A stretch of DNA of 64,000 nucleotides from Metallyticus violacea (GCA_030762175.1 CM060831.1:66446001-66510000); one strand, 5' to 3'. Numbered from the stretch's first letter, positions 46,283-58,865 are shown. Program-made: numbers and translations. The notes: generated by a model from the letters alone, not told the origin.

Positions 46283-48539
46283 GATGATCTGTAAAGTTAT
46301 TATGTACAATGAAAATTAATTGATTAATAAATTATAAAATTTGGAAATATACGTCCCAGTGTAGGTAATAAGGTCCGGGGACGAAATATTGCAGATCTTA
46401 TTTTATTTTATTTTTTTTTATATCGTACATAAAAACCCATTTCCCAAGACTATTTATGTAGTCATATAACTAACGGAAAACACACAATAAACACACAATT
46501 GGTACACAATGAAAGCGTCGAGTAATACGCGAAATTACAACCATTCACTGTCAAAGCCTTCCTCTAACTACAACCTGCTACTTGCACATGGATTAGACCG
46601 CTTTGACTACTTCTCAAATAACTTCATTATATTTAATTTATAATATTTTGATACTGTGTAATATTCCTTGTTTATATTTAATATAACTATAAACCAAGGT
46701 TAACAAACAAATGCCCTGCACCTGCAAAGTTTTCTAATTTGTTATGTCGGTGTCAAACTTTATGTCCTGTATAAAGAACGGAACAGAAAGTGAGGAAAGC
46801 AGTTTGAGTGGTTCCTCAGTTCTCTCTCTCTCTCTCTTCCCATTACAATAATGGATAGCCAAGTCAGGTATCATGGAAATGAAAACTGACGTACGCAAGG
46901 GGAGGTTTTACAAAACTGTTCCTCTATTCATACCAATGCAGGTACATCAATTCCAATCGATAGCGGGCTTTAGTCTCTCAGATCGAAACGGGCGGCGTTT
47001 CAGATGTGTTTCAACTACCGACTCACTTCTAGCGTCCGCTTTCGAGAAACTCGGCCGCAAAATGGAATGCTTTGGCGTTAAAGGAAAAGTTTTAACTTCC
47101 CTCGTGCAAACATGCATTTAGATGATGGCTTTATCTGGGGGTATGCTTCCTCAGACAATGTTGAACCCGAACAATGGAGTGACGAGAACTGGATCCCAAA
47201 TGCGTTCTTGCAGGTCATTTGAGCCTACAAAACTCGGAATTTCTGGAACAACAGCTGATGCTTTTTTTTAAATTAAATCCTATTTGTTATTAAGAACCGA
47301 AAAAGTTTATTAGTTAAGTTAATAAAATATGTGAAATTTATTTTCATCTAAAGGGAAGCTAGATAAATTCTTTAAATTTACACAACAGAACAGAAAAAAA
47401 AAATAATAATAACCACAGAAGAGAATCTGAAATGGACACAACAAATACAAGAAAAGTATGTTTGTTTCGAAGGAATTTAGTATGTACCTAAGATCATAAA
47501 TTACAGAAGGACAAAGCCAATTTATTTAAACGAGATGGTTATATAAATATTGACCATTCATGAGCCCCTTTTGTATCCAGCGATTGTGTCACTAAAGTAA
47601 CTCAAAACTTAATGGTGTATGAAGGTGAAGCGTGCTACAAGCTGCGTCAATCATGTACAATGTCCGTCCCGCTGTGTTGCACATCATGTTGGGTAATCAA
47701 AAATAACTTAAAATTCAGAACACATTTGCAAAATTCTCTGGTTTGTACATACATAGTTATCGAGATATTCGTCTTTGATTCACACTGTACTCTCGTTACT
47801 AAATAGTAGCTAAGCAAAAAGAGTGATATAACACACTTTTAAGATAGATATATAAACAAAACAGTCCTACACTACAATACAATTTAGATAAGTGTGTGTT
47901 AGTGGTTCCCTTGTGCTTAAATTGTCATAAAAAGCTAGTGAAAGTGATTACTTTATGCATAAACGAGAAGGATTGTGTAATAAAAGTAGGAAAATTATGT
48001 GCATTGAGCCCTATTTTATTAATGGTCACTGAGGATTTGGCTGTGTTTAGTTCCCAACCGCACACACCCACTTAGTTTGGCAAAATCTTGAAGCGCAGAA
48101 ATTGTTGATTTTCATAAGCCATTAAGTTTTGCTTCTAGTATATCAATAAGTACCCATTTATTGTCAATAAAGTAACAAAAAATGAACAATTTGCTTATAC
48201 TCTAAATATATATATTTCTTCTGACTATGCTAAAAATCTTTTAAGGTTGATGCAGAAGTGTAAAATCTGAAATAATTAATCACTTTCGACAAACTTTCCT
48301 TAAAATAAACTATGACGTTCTTTAACAACTTTAATAAACTCCTGATTTATTTTCGGTCATTTATTAACTTGATATCAAAACGTCAGAAATACAAGAAGCC
48401 TTAAAATGAATCCTAAATTGGCGCTACCCAATTTTTATGAAGGCAGGTAATGCTGCAATAAGCTGGGTTCATCTGCTAACATTTCTTTTCATTATGGATA
48501 TCGTATGTCCCAGATAAAGCATTTTATATGACAAAAATC
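46283..48539. other. Unassigned stretch
   Basis: The plus-strand frame 46873-47121 (82 codons) has no recognisable domain. A short TC repeat is at 46821-46837. Nothing else stands out. Confidence 0.4.
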
Positions 48540-48790
48540 GTATTCTGGCCAGAGCTGAAGAAGGCACAAGTCAAGCTACAGGATCCGTCCTTCCGATTTC
48601 CCTTTGGGGAAAAGTTTGATCGAGATATTCATGAGTAAGAGCAATAAAAGGGAAGCACCATCATGCTGAACCCACATCCGAAGTGTCATCCAATACTTAT
48701 GGGAACATGTGTCTCAAAAATGCATGTACTAATGCAGTCGACTATTTCACCTAAGAAGTTCGCCATCTATAATGAAACAGGCTTAACACA
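48540..48790 (-). pseudogene. IS630-type transposase fragment
   Basis: The minus strand reads IDGELLR near 48765, then WMTLRMWVQHDGA near 48700-48670 and, in another frame, HEYLDQTFPQREIGRTDPVA near 48640-48570. This is the central catalytic block of a transposase family common in insects (W-F-Q-H-D-G-A then V-x-x-Y-L-x-x-x-F-P-x-R-W-I-G-R-G-G-P). The aspartate of Q-H-D-G-A is kept. It is frameshifted and lacks ends. Confidence 0.7.
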
Positions 48791-49792
48791 CGTATAGGAA
48801 ATTGAGGATCAAAGTGTTGTGGAAATGATTCTCCAAACCCAACCCGGAGTTAAAGTCAATTGGACTGAAGGCGTGGGCTTTTTTATTTATGGTGAAGCTG
48901 AAGTGCACAGTCCATATGTTTCTGTCAAAATATTTTTGAATTTTTTCCATGCGTTCAAGCACTACTTTAAAATTGCAAGTTCTTGTACTTCTCGCTCGTG
49001 GACATGTAATAGCAAATGTTTCATCCTAGTATAGTATACTTTGCTCCGCGGATACAGTGTTCCATACAGCTTTCTGCTTCCATTCCGACTCCATTTGCTT
49101 CTTACAGAAATATATCTGTAAGTTTTTGGTGATTTCACTTCACTGACCACTCACAAGCCTCAACAGAAGTTACATTCAAAATACGTCTACTAACTGATTA
49201 CTTGAGAAACAGGGTTGGAGATCTGCGGACCTCAAACATTTGCGGCAGTGGCTCTATACTCGTAGGAATTGAGTACATCTCGGCGGATGGCGAGCTACCC
49301 ATCTGCAAAGTTAGGGAGACTAATTGCTACTCGTAAATATGGCCCATCCTACCAGTGTTAACTGGAAGCTGAGGCGGATGACATAGCGCTGCATCAACTT
49401 GCATCTCCAAAAGGAGAGGGGTTGGTTTAATAGAAAACCTATAGGGGATGGCGGGAGGAAGATCCTCAGTTACTCCAAATATGAATCTCTTATCAAATAA
49501 ACCTCCCCCTAAAGAGCATTGTTTCCTTAACTTCTACCAACCACATCACTAGCTCCCTACATTGTTCTTGGGTTAAGTCATTGTGATTAAGCATGCTTAT
49601 AATACTGCCCCGGTCAGGCTGTTAGGGACTTTTTAATAAAAATATTTTAATGTTCTAACTGGTGAATAATTGTGTTGGCATTGTTTACAGAGATACCAAA
49701 CAGCTAGTTGCGTGGAAAGGGGGGAAAAAACCTGCTATGGCTCACAACTCTTATATTTTTGACACACTCGGTCATCTCTTAAAGATTTAATA
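48791..49792. other. Unassigned stretch
   Basis: A GC-richer part at 49200-49620 recurs nowhere else in the window. It may be a single-copy transposon piece. Confidence 0.35.
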
Positions 49793-50931
49793 CTCCGGGC
49801 GTTCTAAAAGTTCTCGACTTAACCAAGCAAACACAAGATTTACGATTTTTTTTCCAACATAGTCACCTTAAAAAGCAATACATTTAGTCCAACCACGTTC
49901 CAACTTATAATATTTGTCCAAATATGAAAAATAAACATCTGTCTCACCTTCAACTTTATCATTTGATGTGAATCTTAGTCCACTCAGTCATTTCTTCAGG
50001 TATGGGAACAAAAATTAATCATTGGAAGCCAAATCCGGAGAATATGGCGAATGTGGAAGCACTTGGAAACCAAGGTCAAGCAGTTTTGCAGTAAAAAGCC
50101 CAAACGTGTGTGAAGGCGCATTTGCATGATGAAAAAGAACTTTATTTTTGCTGAGTGTGGGCGTTTAGCCTGAATAGCATCGTTCATTTGGCCCAGTAGT
50201 GCAGCGTAATACCTCCCGGTTATGGGTCTACTCTTCTAGAGCACCACAAGAATCCCAGAAAGCCGTAGCCATGACTTTTGCTGCAGATGAAACCATTTTT
50301 GCTTTCTTTGGTATACTTTCATTGTTGTCACCGCTGTTTGAAGCGCTCCTTCGTCTCTGGAGTGTAGTTATGAATCCATGTTTTATGTGCTGTAATGAAA
50401 TCTCCGGAGAAACTCATTGGAATTGCATTTAAACAAATCTAAACACACGCGTTTTGGTTCATTGTTAATATACACCGCACCCATACAGCGAAAAGCTTTC
50501 TCATATGCATAACTTCGTGTAAACGTAGCAGAGGTCCTTGTAATGTCAGTCAACTCACATACCTTCAATTGGCAACCACTGATTACGGCATTGTGAATTT
50601 TAATCTCTCTCTCGCCGGGCGTAGAAGTTGGGACGCCCTGAGCGCTCATCGTTTTGAAAGGATGTACCACCACGCTTAAATTCAGCAGCCCACTTTTTAA
50701 CCATCCAAGTCGAAGGAGAAGAATATTTTAATGTGAAACGTAACTTCTTTTGTGTTAATGTTGGGGTTAAACCCTTAAAAACGAAGTACTTTTGATCATT
50801 ACAGACAAGTGACTACACTTACACGTCTGAAACTGTACAGCGCGCCTCTAAAGAAATAATTAACAAATATCATAGTGATTTGGCCATCTTTATGACCTGA
50901 GTCAGGTCAAGAACTTTTAGAACACTCCTCC
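49793..50931 (-). mobile_element. Mariner transposon, second family, inactivated
   Basis: TA at 49791-49792 and 50932-50933 flanks inverted ends (CTCCGGGCGTTCTAAAAGTT at the left; GGAGGAGTGTTCTAAAAGTT on the minus strand at the right). The transposase reads on the minus strand with many breaks. At 50673-50560 the linker and second helix-turn-helix include STPGEREIKIHNAVISGC and QLKVCELTDI. At 50430-50383 is SNEFLRRFHYS, the block just before the first catalytic aspartate. The second half, down to about 49800, is readable only in fragments. The different ends and helix sequence show a separate mariner family from the copies at 17353 and 54385. Confidence 0.85.
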
Positions 50932-50933
50932 TA

Positions 50934-52562
50934 TGTTCTAAGTAGCATTTTTTAACTTATACAGTTTATGTTCATACCACTTTACCACATTTTTTAGACC
51001 TTTGTTGAAAATATATATTTATTACCCTTTATATTTTGCAGTTACGTTAAACTGGTGGCAATTTCCGAGCGATATTAAGGAAACATTCAAAAAGGTTGTT
51101 GTTTTAAGAACTGACTGCGTCAGATTGTATAAATAAAATACAAATTCAATAAGAGCATACGATTGTTAAAGATCCATTGATTATAAATGTGAAACTGGGT
51201 TCACTAACCTAAGGCCACACCTGCCTAATCACACATCCATCACCCAACGTAATCAATTGACAGATATATTGCGACAACATGGGATTACCACCGCTGTATA
51301 CACGATGACGGCAACTGTCATTAATGACAGTATCTCAATTCATTGACAGATTGAACATCGTCTACTAAAGAACACCTCTTCGGTTCTCCAATTCATGTCA
51401 GTCTTTCTCTGCGATAGGTGGGTATTAATTGTCAGAATTCGTAGCTTTTGTAGTGGTTCAAATCATCTTTTCATAGGTTGTTTCGAAAAATTTACCACGA
51501 ATACACATGAACAAGCTATTTAATTGGAAAGGAACTGGACTTGAAACCCAGTACGTATGGTATACAACTACAGGTATTAAATATGATTTTAATATATAAA
51601 TATATAATTAATGAAAAAAGATATAACAAATTTATGGAATAATATCAAAATAAAATTTTTGTATTGTAACAAAATATAATTCCATATGCACTTGAATATT
51701 GTAATCTTAATTTCAATAGCAAATGAATGAAATTTAAATTAATTTACCTATATTACAACTAATTTCTACAACTTTAAATAAGTATTGTCTCAATGAGTAT
51801 TTAACATATAACATTCTCTTAAAATCACCACATATAGCCAAAACCATGGTAGAAGAATTTGTTAAGAAAACACCCTCCTAACAAGAATAAACCAGGCTAC
51901 AAACCTATACCAATTACAATTAAAATGTTGCTGCAATACTGAAAAGAGAATGTAAAGAAAATAAATCATAAATAATTAATTCATTAGTCATAAAGGTCCC
52001 TGCTCTCATCACAGCAATTGAGCCAGACTTAAAATTTACAGAGGAATTTTGTGGGTGAGCCGTATTGAAGCACATTGTCGAACAACGATGGAACATGAGA
52101 TCCCACCCATCGAACAAGCACAGTCCCGTGGTTCAAAAGTTGGTCCTTATAATAAAGACGAGAGCCGATTGTTCTAAACCGACAGGTACAACTTAAACCG
52201 TAAAGACCGACCGACCCCGTCCTGCGGCCGAAGTTTCGAACGGCAGCGGAGAAAGCCGAATTTCGCAGGCCAGAACAGCAGTGAGTTGAGTAGTAGAGTT
52301 CTCTTTTCTTCTTCTTTTTGTAAATCTAACCTACATTAAAATTACAACCTAGTGTTGTTCTCCCTAAAAACGTCTTTAATCAACTGTTGGAAAAATAATA
52401 TGACGTTATCTGAAGAAATAAGGGAATTTCTTGTATTTGCCCATTAAGAATATGCATTAAATAAAACTAGAACTACAACCTATGTGTTATACTTCCTGAA
52501 AAGCAACATTTATTCTATTAAGAACAGGACAAATTATGAACATTACAAGACAAAAACAAAAG
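50934..52562. other. Unassigned stretch with one long open frame
   Basis: Minus-strand frame from about 52325 to a TAA at 52029 stays open for 98 codons without a Met at the start. It includes LLNHGTVLVRWVGSHVPSLF and ends at a potential donor (CTCT then GTAAAT). The upstream half lies over a GC-rich patch at 52190-52260. It might be an exon, but other frames are also partly open. A perfect 18-bp palindrome is at 51314-51331. Confidence 0.3.
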
Positions 52563-52636
52563 TTTGCCCTGGCAGGGTCGAACCCACGATCTTCGCTTTA
52601 TTAGCACAACGCTATAATCAACTGAGCTAACAGGCC
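52563..52636 (-). tRNA. tRNA-Ile(AAU)-like sequence, probably a pseudogene
   Basis: On the minus strand, the 74 bases read as a cloverleaf. The A-box is TTAGCTCAGTTGATTATAGC, the anticodon loop is CTAATAA (anticodon AAT) and the B-box is GGGTTCGACCC. The 5' part is very close to eukaryotic tRNA-Ile(AAU). Defects: acceptor pairing fails at 2 of 7 positions, the T-arm lacks one base, and one anticodon-stem pair is lost. It is therefore likely a tRNA pseudogene or the head of an unrecognised SINE. Confidence 0.6.
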
Positions 52637-54022
52637 TGCATTTAGATTTAAGGTAATTATCCTCCTAAATTTCTTGATGCCGGAAATGGGCTCGGCTTTC
52701 CCCGCCGCCCTCCGTGAAAGTCGTGACTCCAGCACCAGGCCACAGGACGGAGTAAGCCTATAAGTTTTATTCAAGTATAACGGTAAAGAAACAAACAGGT
52801 AACACATGGCACTACCTAGCAGTAAAGGAAGGAAGTAAAGCAAAGCTAGGCTTCTATCAGAGCAAGAATGCACACATACTTAGTCTAGCGATGAATACCT
52901 ATATACCGCTATTACTTTTACCTAATAGAAAAGAACTAATGGCATGCTCAAAGCCCTGTTGTAAACATCTGCCTGTAGAAAATTATTTATTTTCTTGAAA
53001 TGTCCCATTCGAGTAGACCTTCCGAAAATTTAGTCTTTTTTTTTCTTACCGAAACTTGTTTTAAAACGAGAAAGTACACAAACAGTATTTGGGACTACCC
53101 ACCATGTCTGCTATCAGGAGCTGATATGCCCCGAATTAAATTTTAACTGCTGATCCTTTGAAACATGTCTCCTTATGAATGTCTAATTTCAGAAGCAGGA
53201 TGCAAAATAGCAGTCTTGCTTCTAAAACTGTCTTAAAAGTGACAAAACTTAAAAAAGGGGAATCTAGTGAAATACAGTTTGAGTATTGACAAATCAACAA
53301 TTCTTTTACTTTATAGTTGCCATTATTAACAACATCTGTAGTTCTGAAATTAATATAGCCTATATTGCACAAAAATATGAAAATGTTCAATGGCAGCATT
53401 TCTAATTTGAATATTCTCAAGGAACTTTACATTCTATTTTTCTTCACGTCCATCTTCTATATTCTCTTTTCAACGATGTATTTTTTGCGTTAATTTTATT
53501 TGCACTTTTCAGCCCTTACATTCATTATGTTCTATCCAGAGAGATTTGTAAGTCTTCCTCTCTCTTTATTTTTATTTTTTCCCTTCAACTTCAAGTCAAA
53601 GGAAGCATTATGCTTTCTGCATTTCGTGATGTCCCCATTTATTTCCAGCATTTCTCCTTTCTACGTTTTAGCAATAAAGTTTTCCCGTTACCTAAGATAA
53701 TCCATTTTTCTTCTTAATCTTATCCTTCGCCTTCATTATCCTCAATCAGACATAAATTAAGGTACCACCATAACATTTCTTTTGATTTTTATTTCATTTT
53801 GAAGAATGGATATAGTTCTACTATAAAAGCTGTCTTTATGTATGATTTATTTGCCCGATGGCTTAAATTCAATTTAGAAATGCTCATAATTTTTACACAT
53901 GAAACATTTTAAAGAAGTAAAAAAGTAATTAAACTGTTTTATATCTAATAATAAATTACGTGAAATCAACAAAATCATTCAAGTTGGGTTTGAAATAAAG
54001 TAAAAGTTGAGAAGGAAAGGTC
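52637..54022. other. Unassigned stretch
   Basis: Minus-strand frames at 52873-52601 and 53420-53136 lack domains. A repeat-like stretch at 52680-52890 does not recur in the window. Confidence 0.35.
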
Positions 54023-54026
54023 AGGC

Positions 54027-54082
<56 letters not shown>
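54023..54082. repeat. (AAT)n microsatellite
   Basis: About 18-19 ATA/AAT units from approximately 54030. It is the source of a poly-Tyr frame on the minus strand, which is not a gene. Confidence 0.95.
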
Positions 54083-54083
<1 letters not shown>

Positions 54084-54384
54084 CCCTGCAGGGCAAGGGA
54101 CTCCTTCTTGCGTAGGGGTGATTCAGTTTTTTACCTTCATGGGAAGCCATATGAATTTGAGTGATTTTCCCCTTTAGATTTCGTTTCCTTAGCATGTTTG
54201 CCTTATGGCCTATTTACCTGATCACATTCTAGGATAGACGTATGAAGCCTGATTCAATTCATAATATTATATGATGTTAGCCTAATATTATATTTGTCTT
54301 TAATTCTTGGTCAGAAGGTTTGCCTCCTAGCCTACACTTTCATGATATGACAGTTCTAGTTATGTTATTAAATTACATTATGTA

Positions 54385-55370
54385 CGAGAGAAGATCCATA
54401 AGTTTCCGGCCTCGCCGATAAGGATTATGCTTTCATAAAACCCTTATCTGGTATCATACCTTATCTGTTAGTTAAATAATTGCAGCTGTAACTGCCACTC
54501 CGCTGTGTGCAGTTTTACAGATATAGTTATATAAAGAAGGCACGTGTAGAAGATTTTGACATGTTCAAAATGGAGTATCCATTTATTAAGTGCTTCACAA
54601 AAGAAGGACTTACTCCAAATGTAATAAAACAGTGAGTGGACAGTGTATATGGGGAAGCTCTCCCCGCCCCATATTGTACCGTAAAAGAATGGCCCAAACT
54701 TTTTCGAATTGGTCGAGAAAGCATTAAAGTCGAAGAGCGTGCAGGTGGGCCCTTGAAGGTGCTCACTCCTGAAAACTTCGCCCTTGTGGAAGGAGAAATT
54801 ATGAAGAAGGTGGTTCAAAGTTACACAAATAGCAGCAAGGTTGGGCCTTTCTAAAATAACAATCCTTCGAATTATAGGAACATTTAAACATGAAAAAACA
54901 TGAATAATGTTAATGCAAGATGGGTGTCTAGACTTCTTACCTCAGTCCAAAAGCAACAACGAGTCATCTGTTGTCAGGCGTTTTTGAACCTCGGCTGTGG
55001 CAACGAGAGAAAAGTTCTGTAAACCATTGTTACAGGAGATGAAACTATAGTCCTCTACTACTATCCCTTGTTCAAAAGAGAATCAGTGGAGTAGCGTAAA
55101 CCTGGCGAAGCACGTCCTCTATAAGGTCAAGGTCACTGTCAACCAACAAGATCATGGCCACAATCTTTAGGGACTGTGAAGGAATACTCTTCATTGACTT
55201 CAAGGAGAGGAACACACAGTAAATGGGGAGTACTATGCTGGCCTACTGCACAGACTACGTGATTCCATCAAAGATAAAATACGAGGAAAGTCGAGTGGTA
55301 GTGCGCGCCTTCTTCACAACAACGTGCCTACGCACACAGCTCTTGTTGCAAAGGAAGCTGTGAAAATGGC
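54385..55370 (+). mobile_element. Mariner transposon, truncated copy
   Basis: Same family as 17353-18562. It starts with the terminal repeat CGAGAGAAGATCCATAAGTT after TA at 54383-54384. The plus strand carries the transposase. Near 54705 it has a helix-turn-helix, GRESIKVEERAGGPLKV; near 54830-54880 KVGPF and LSKITILRII in another frame; then TGDETIVLYY near 55030 and IFRDCEGILFIDFKERN near 55165. It ends after TALVAKEAVKMAH near 55370, before the third aspartate. The right end is absent. Confidence 0.85.
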
Positions 55371-56375
55371 TCACTTCATAAGTATGGTTATATTTAAAAA
55401 CGTTGAAAAATTCGCACACAGTATAGCTTTGTCTATCGGTACTCATATATTTCATTTAATTAATATTATAAAGTTAATTTTTGTGGTTTACTTGCAATAA
55501 TACCAAAAATAATTCTAAAATGTGGTTTCTCTTTTGTGATACTTATAGATTGCAAAAATTCTAATTTTGTTCCCCTAATACCACACAATAATGTCTCAAC
55601 TTATATCATTTCATTAATTAATAAGGTCATAATATGGATTTTACATTCTTTTTTAAAGTTACTCTATTAGGTGAGAAATTCGCTTAGTTTATTCAGGTCG
55701 TAAGTGACTGAATTTTTTATTCCCTATAGCATTTGAAAGAGAAAAGTTTTTTTCTACAACGTCAAGTAACAGAAGCACATGTCACTATGGCAGCAAAACA
55801 ATTTGTTAACGAGTTCAAATTAGTCCTGTGTTATGAAAGCACTTTTACTATTAAAATCAACATAAAGTTAACACTTTCAAGAGAAAATGAAAATGGTTAT
55901 GAATGAGGGTGGTAACAGAAAAGCCCGTGTTAGAATTGTAAATAGATACCACTCATAGTAATTGAAAATGTACGAGCATAAACTGAGTTTGTGCTGTCTC
56001 TTTGCTGTTGGTCTATTGTAAAAAAGGAAGACATAATATTTACAAATTTAATACGTACTTAAAATCGGATAAATTAGTTTATTCAGTGCAATATTTTGTA
56101 TTTTTGTAAATACTTGTAAATGTTAAATGTTGAAGTAATAAAGAGCTTATAGATATATTAAAATTATGATCAGTGTTCATAGGCTTCAATTTTTGGTAAT
56201 ATTAATAAAATAATACTGGTATTAATATTTTTAATTTCCCTTTATCTCTTATATATGATTTAATTAAATGCAATTAGGTATACTTACCTTTAAAAACGAA
56301 ATTATGAGAATCAATAAAGTAATATTATAGCACGAAATAACTTACATTTACAGCAGACTAATGCGTCAAGGCTTT
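55371..56375. other. Unassigned stretch
   Basis: Nothing recognised. Confidence 0.35.
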
Positions 56376-57750
56376 TTATGGTATATCTGTGAGTGACATC
56401 AAGGAAACCTTCTGTAGATTTCTCTTTGTCTTAGTTAACATCTTCCCATAAGCTTGAAGTTTATCCTGACCCATCCCCTTTCTTAATTTTGTCATCAGCC
56501 TATTCATGATCCTGAATGAGTTTTCTGCACCAGCAGTGGAAACGGGAATGCACACCACACAATCAGCAATGTCCTTAAGAGCTCCATAGCCGAAAGCAGC
56601 AACAGCAGAAAACAAATCTTCTGATTTATTACGAACAATAAACTTAAAAGAACTCAAGACTGCAATAACAACGTCAATATCGAGTACAGTTATTTACAAT
56701 AATTTTCACTATACCATTGATAATTTTGAAACGTTCAAAATAAACACTTTTACAGCCTTGTCATTAAACCTTTGCTCCATTTCATTAATCCTACTTTTCA
56801 CAACACAGTTTGTTACTCTTCCGAGAAGAGTACACTTTTAACTTCTGTTGCGTTGCTTTCTAGATTTTTATTTTTTATTTTATTTATTTTTTTATTTTTT
56901 GCGTTTCATTTTCCGCAACATGTTCAACTCAAAGACGGTCGATGTTTCATAAAAATCCCAGATTCCACAAACAAATACAGAGAGTTATGATATTTTGAGT
57001 GATTGTTTTTAGAGAAATTTATTTAAATTTGAGACGGCATTTAATGTTTCGTCCAAATTCACTACACCTACAAATGAAACTGCAACTCATTTCTAACAAG
57101 ATCTCCCTAGTAAAACTTGCTAAATCCACATCTTCCTTATGCATATATCCACATTACATCATTATAGACTTGTAGCACAGGAATGAAGCAGAGGATGCCA
57201 ATATCTTGGGATATTTTTAAAGCAAATTGTTCTAGAGTACAATGAATTTCATGAAATATATTTTTTCGTTTCGGATAAATATGAAAAATTTTATAAATAT
57301 CCTTAACAACAAGTTATTTATTTTCATAGGGATTTTACTCCTACAGTTGGTGACAGCAAACGACGAAACATGCGCTCTGCAGTGAATGTATGGCTACTCG
57401 TGCCCTCATTTTTCCTGATAATCGAGTGCGGACCCCAGTGGCAGAACCATTAAGATCAGCACTGTCATCTAAAGAACATGATAGTAGTTTGTCGTAAAAA
57501 AGTTTATTTCTTTTTTCTCTCTCTCTCTTCTTCTTCTTCTCGTCCTTTTTATTTGCTGTGAATATAAATGCATTCAGTTATAATATTCTTCAACGCAATC
57601 AGTCAAAAAGCCACCTCTTCACTTCAAAAGACAGAAACGGTGCAACATAACGAACAAGCAGAGACAGTTCAATTTGGTTACAAACTTTTGTAAATTTGTC
57701 TGCCATTAAGCAAAAGTATTTATCATATCTTGGTTGTCTATAGCCTCACC
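56376..57750 (-). pseudogene. hAT transposase remnant
   Basis: Minus strand. Near 57715-57600 it reads KYFCLMADKFTKVCNQIELS and LLVRYVAPFLSFEV, the hAT catalytic block around the first acidic residue (A-D-E-x-T-D-V-x-x-x-E-Q-L-S-x-x-x-R-Y-V). Here the family's Asp is kept (MAD). At 56657-56400 is the C-terminal dimerisation region: CVVCIPVSTAGAENSFRIMN and TKLRKGMGQDKLQA, matching the motif C-x-P-x-S-T-A-x-x-E-R-x-F-S. About 900 bp between is eroded. No terminal repeats or 8-bp duplication were found. A frame at 58459-58154 could belong to its N-terminus, but this is a guess. Confidence 0.7.
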
Positions 57751-58547
57751 AATACAAACAGTAATTTTCTAACATATGTGAACCTTCCATTATGAAATAT
57801 AACACATCCATATTTCGTTTTGTGGAGGGTCTCTTGCTTACTAAAAGATTAACTTACTTCCAATAAAAGAAGACAAACTTACCGATAAAACGCTTTTTCT
57901 ATTTCATTTTATTGGATTATCTGCGTATGAACTGGACCATTTAATCCCTGTCACCTACAATTTTCAAGTGCAATGGTGTTTGCGTGCGTCTCTGACTTGG
58001 CATTCTTTTCTAGTTTTACCATGCTTCTGATAGCTTTACTAATTTGGTGAAAAATACAGAAATGAACACTCCCACTGCTTTTGTAGAGCTTTAATATAAT
58101 TTTAAATACCTTTCATATCATTTGCAAAAGCCCCACCCCAATTGCAGTTAAACTTACAACCAAATGTACTTACACTTCCATTTTTTCTGGTACTTAATCT
58201 GGCGTTCAACACATTTTACACTTTGTTCAGGACGTCGACTTAAGGATGGGTCAGAAATAATACACTTTTCGTCCGAAGACTGAGAAAAAAGCATTAAGTA
58301 ATTCACCATCACTAGCATTTCTTTCAAAATTCGAGTTTTCTGCAATACGCAGTCTTTTATTACAAAAGAAAGAAAAATAATATTTGTGTTTCGGCTATGC
58401 TTCTTCAGATAAGACCGCACAAGCTGATTCCAATTCAGATTCACCTTCGGCAAAATCAAAGGGGCATTCGGTTCGTTTCAGTCAAACAAGAAACAAACGA
58501 ATATTATACAAATGTTTATAACGAAAGCATAATGTTTGAATAAACTA
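57751..58547. other. Unassigned stretch
   Basis: Possibly the decayed N-terminal part of the hAT element, including a minus-strand frame at 58459-58154 (101 codons) with no readable motif. Confidence 0.35.
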
Positions 58548-58560
58548 CATAAATTAAGAT

Positions 58561-58852
58561 TTTTTTTTATATATTTATGGACGCTCTTTAACAGCTCAGG
58601 TCATCAGCGTTCCATTCAACTCAGGGCGTGAAACGGCCGACAAATTTTGCTCAGAGGCCTCTCTTTCAGGCTTGAGGTTCTTTTTCGTGCCGTAAATGTA
58701 CGACACGGGACCCACGGCTTTACTTGCCTTCCGAAGGAAGCCATACTTAGGATTTTTACGCCCCGAAAAAATCCATCGGTCCTGGCCGGGTTCGAACCCG
58801 CGATCTTGGGTTTAGGAGGCAAGTATGGTAACCACTACACCACCAGGACCGA
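58561..58852 (-). repeat. SINE-B copy with perfect tRNA-like head
   Basis: Flanked by a 13-bp duplication CATAAATTAAGAT at 58548-58560 and 58853-58865. The head at 58851-58777 (minus) keeps a perfect 7-bp acceptor stem, CGGTCCT with AGGACCG, A-box TGGTGTAGTGGTTACC and B-box GGGTTCGAACCC. It resembles tRNA-Gly(UCC). The 3' part ends in CGTCCATAAATATAT and an A-rich tail. Confidence 0.95.
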
Positions 58853-58865
58853 CATAAATTAAGAT

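Noticed and set aside
54023..54195. Minus-strand frame with a long Tyr run
   Set aside because: It is the (AAT)n microsatellite.
58777..58851. True tRNA-Gly gene
   Set aside because: It is the head of a repeated SINE with body, tail and 13-bp duplication; the same head recurs at several other loci.
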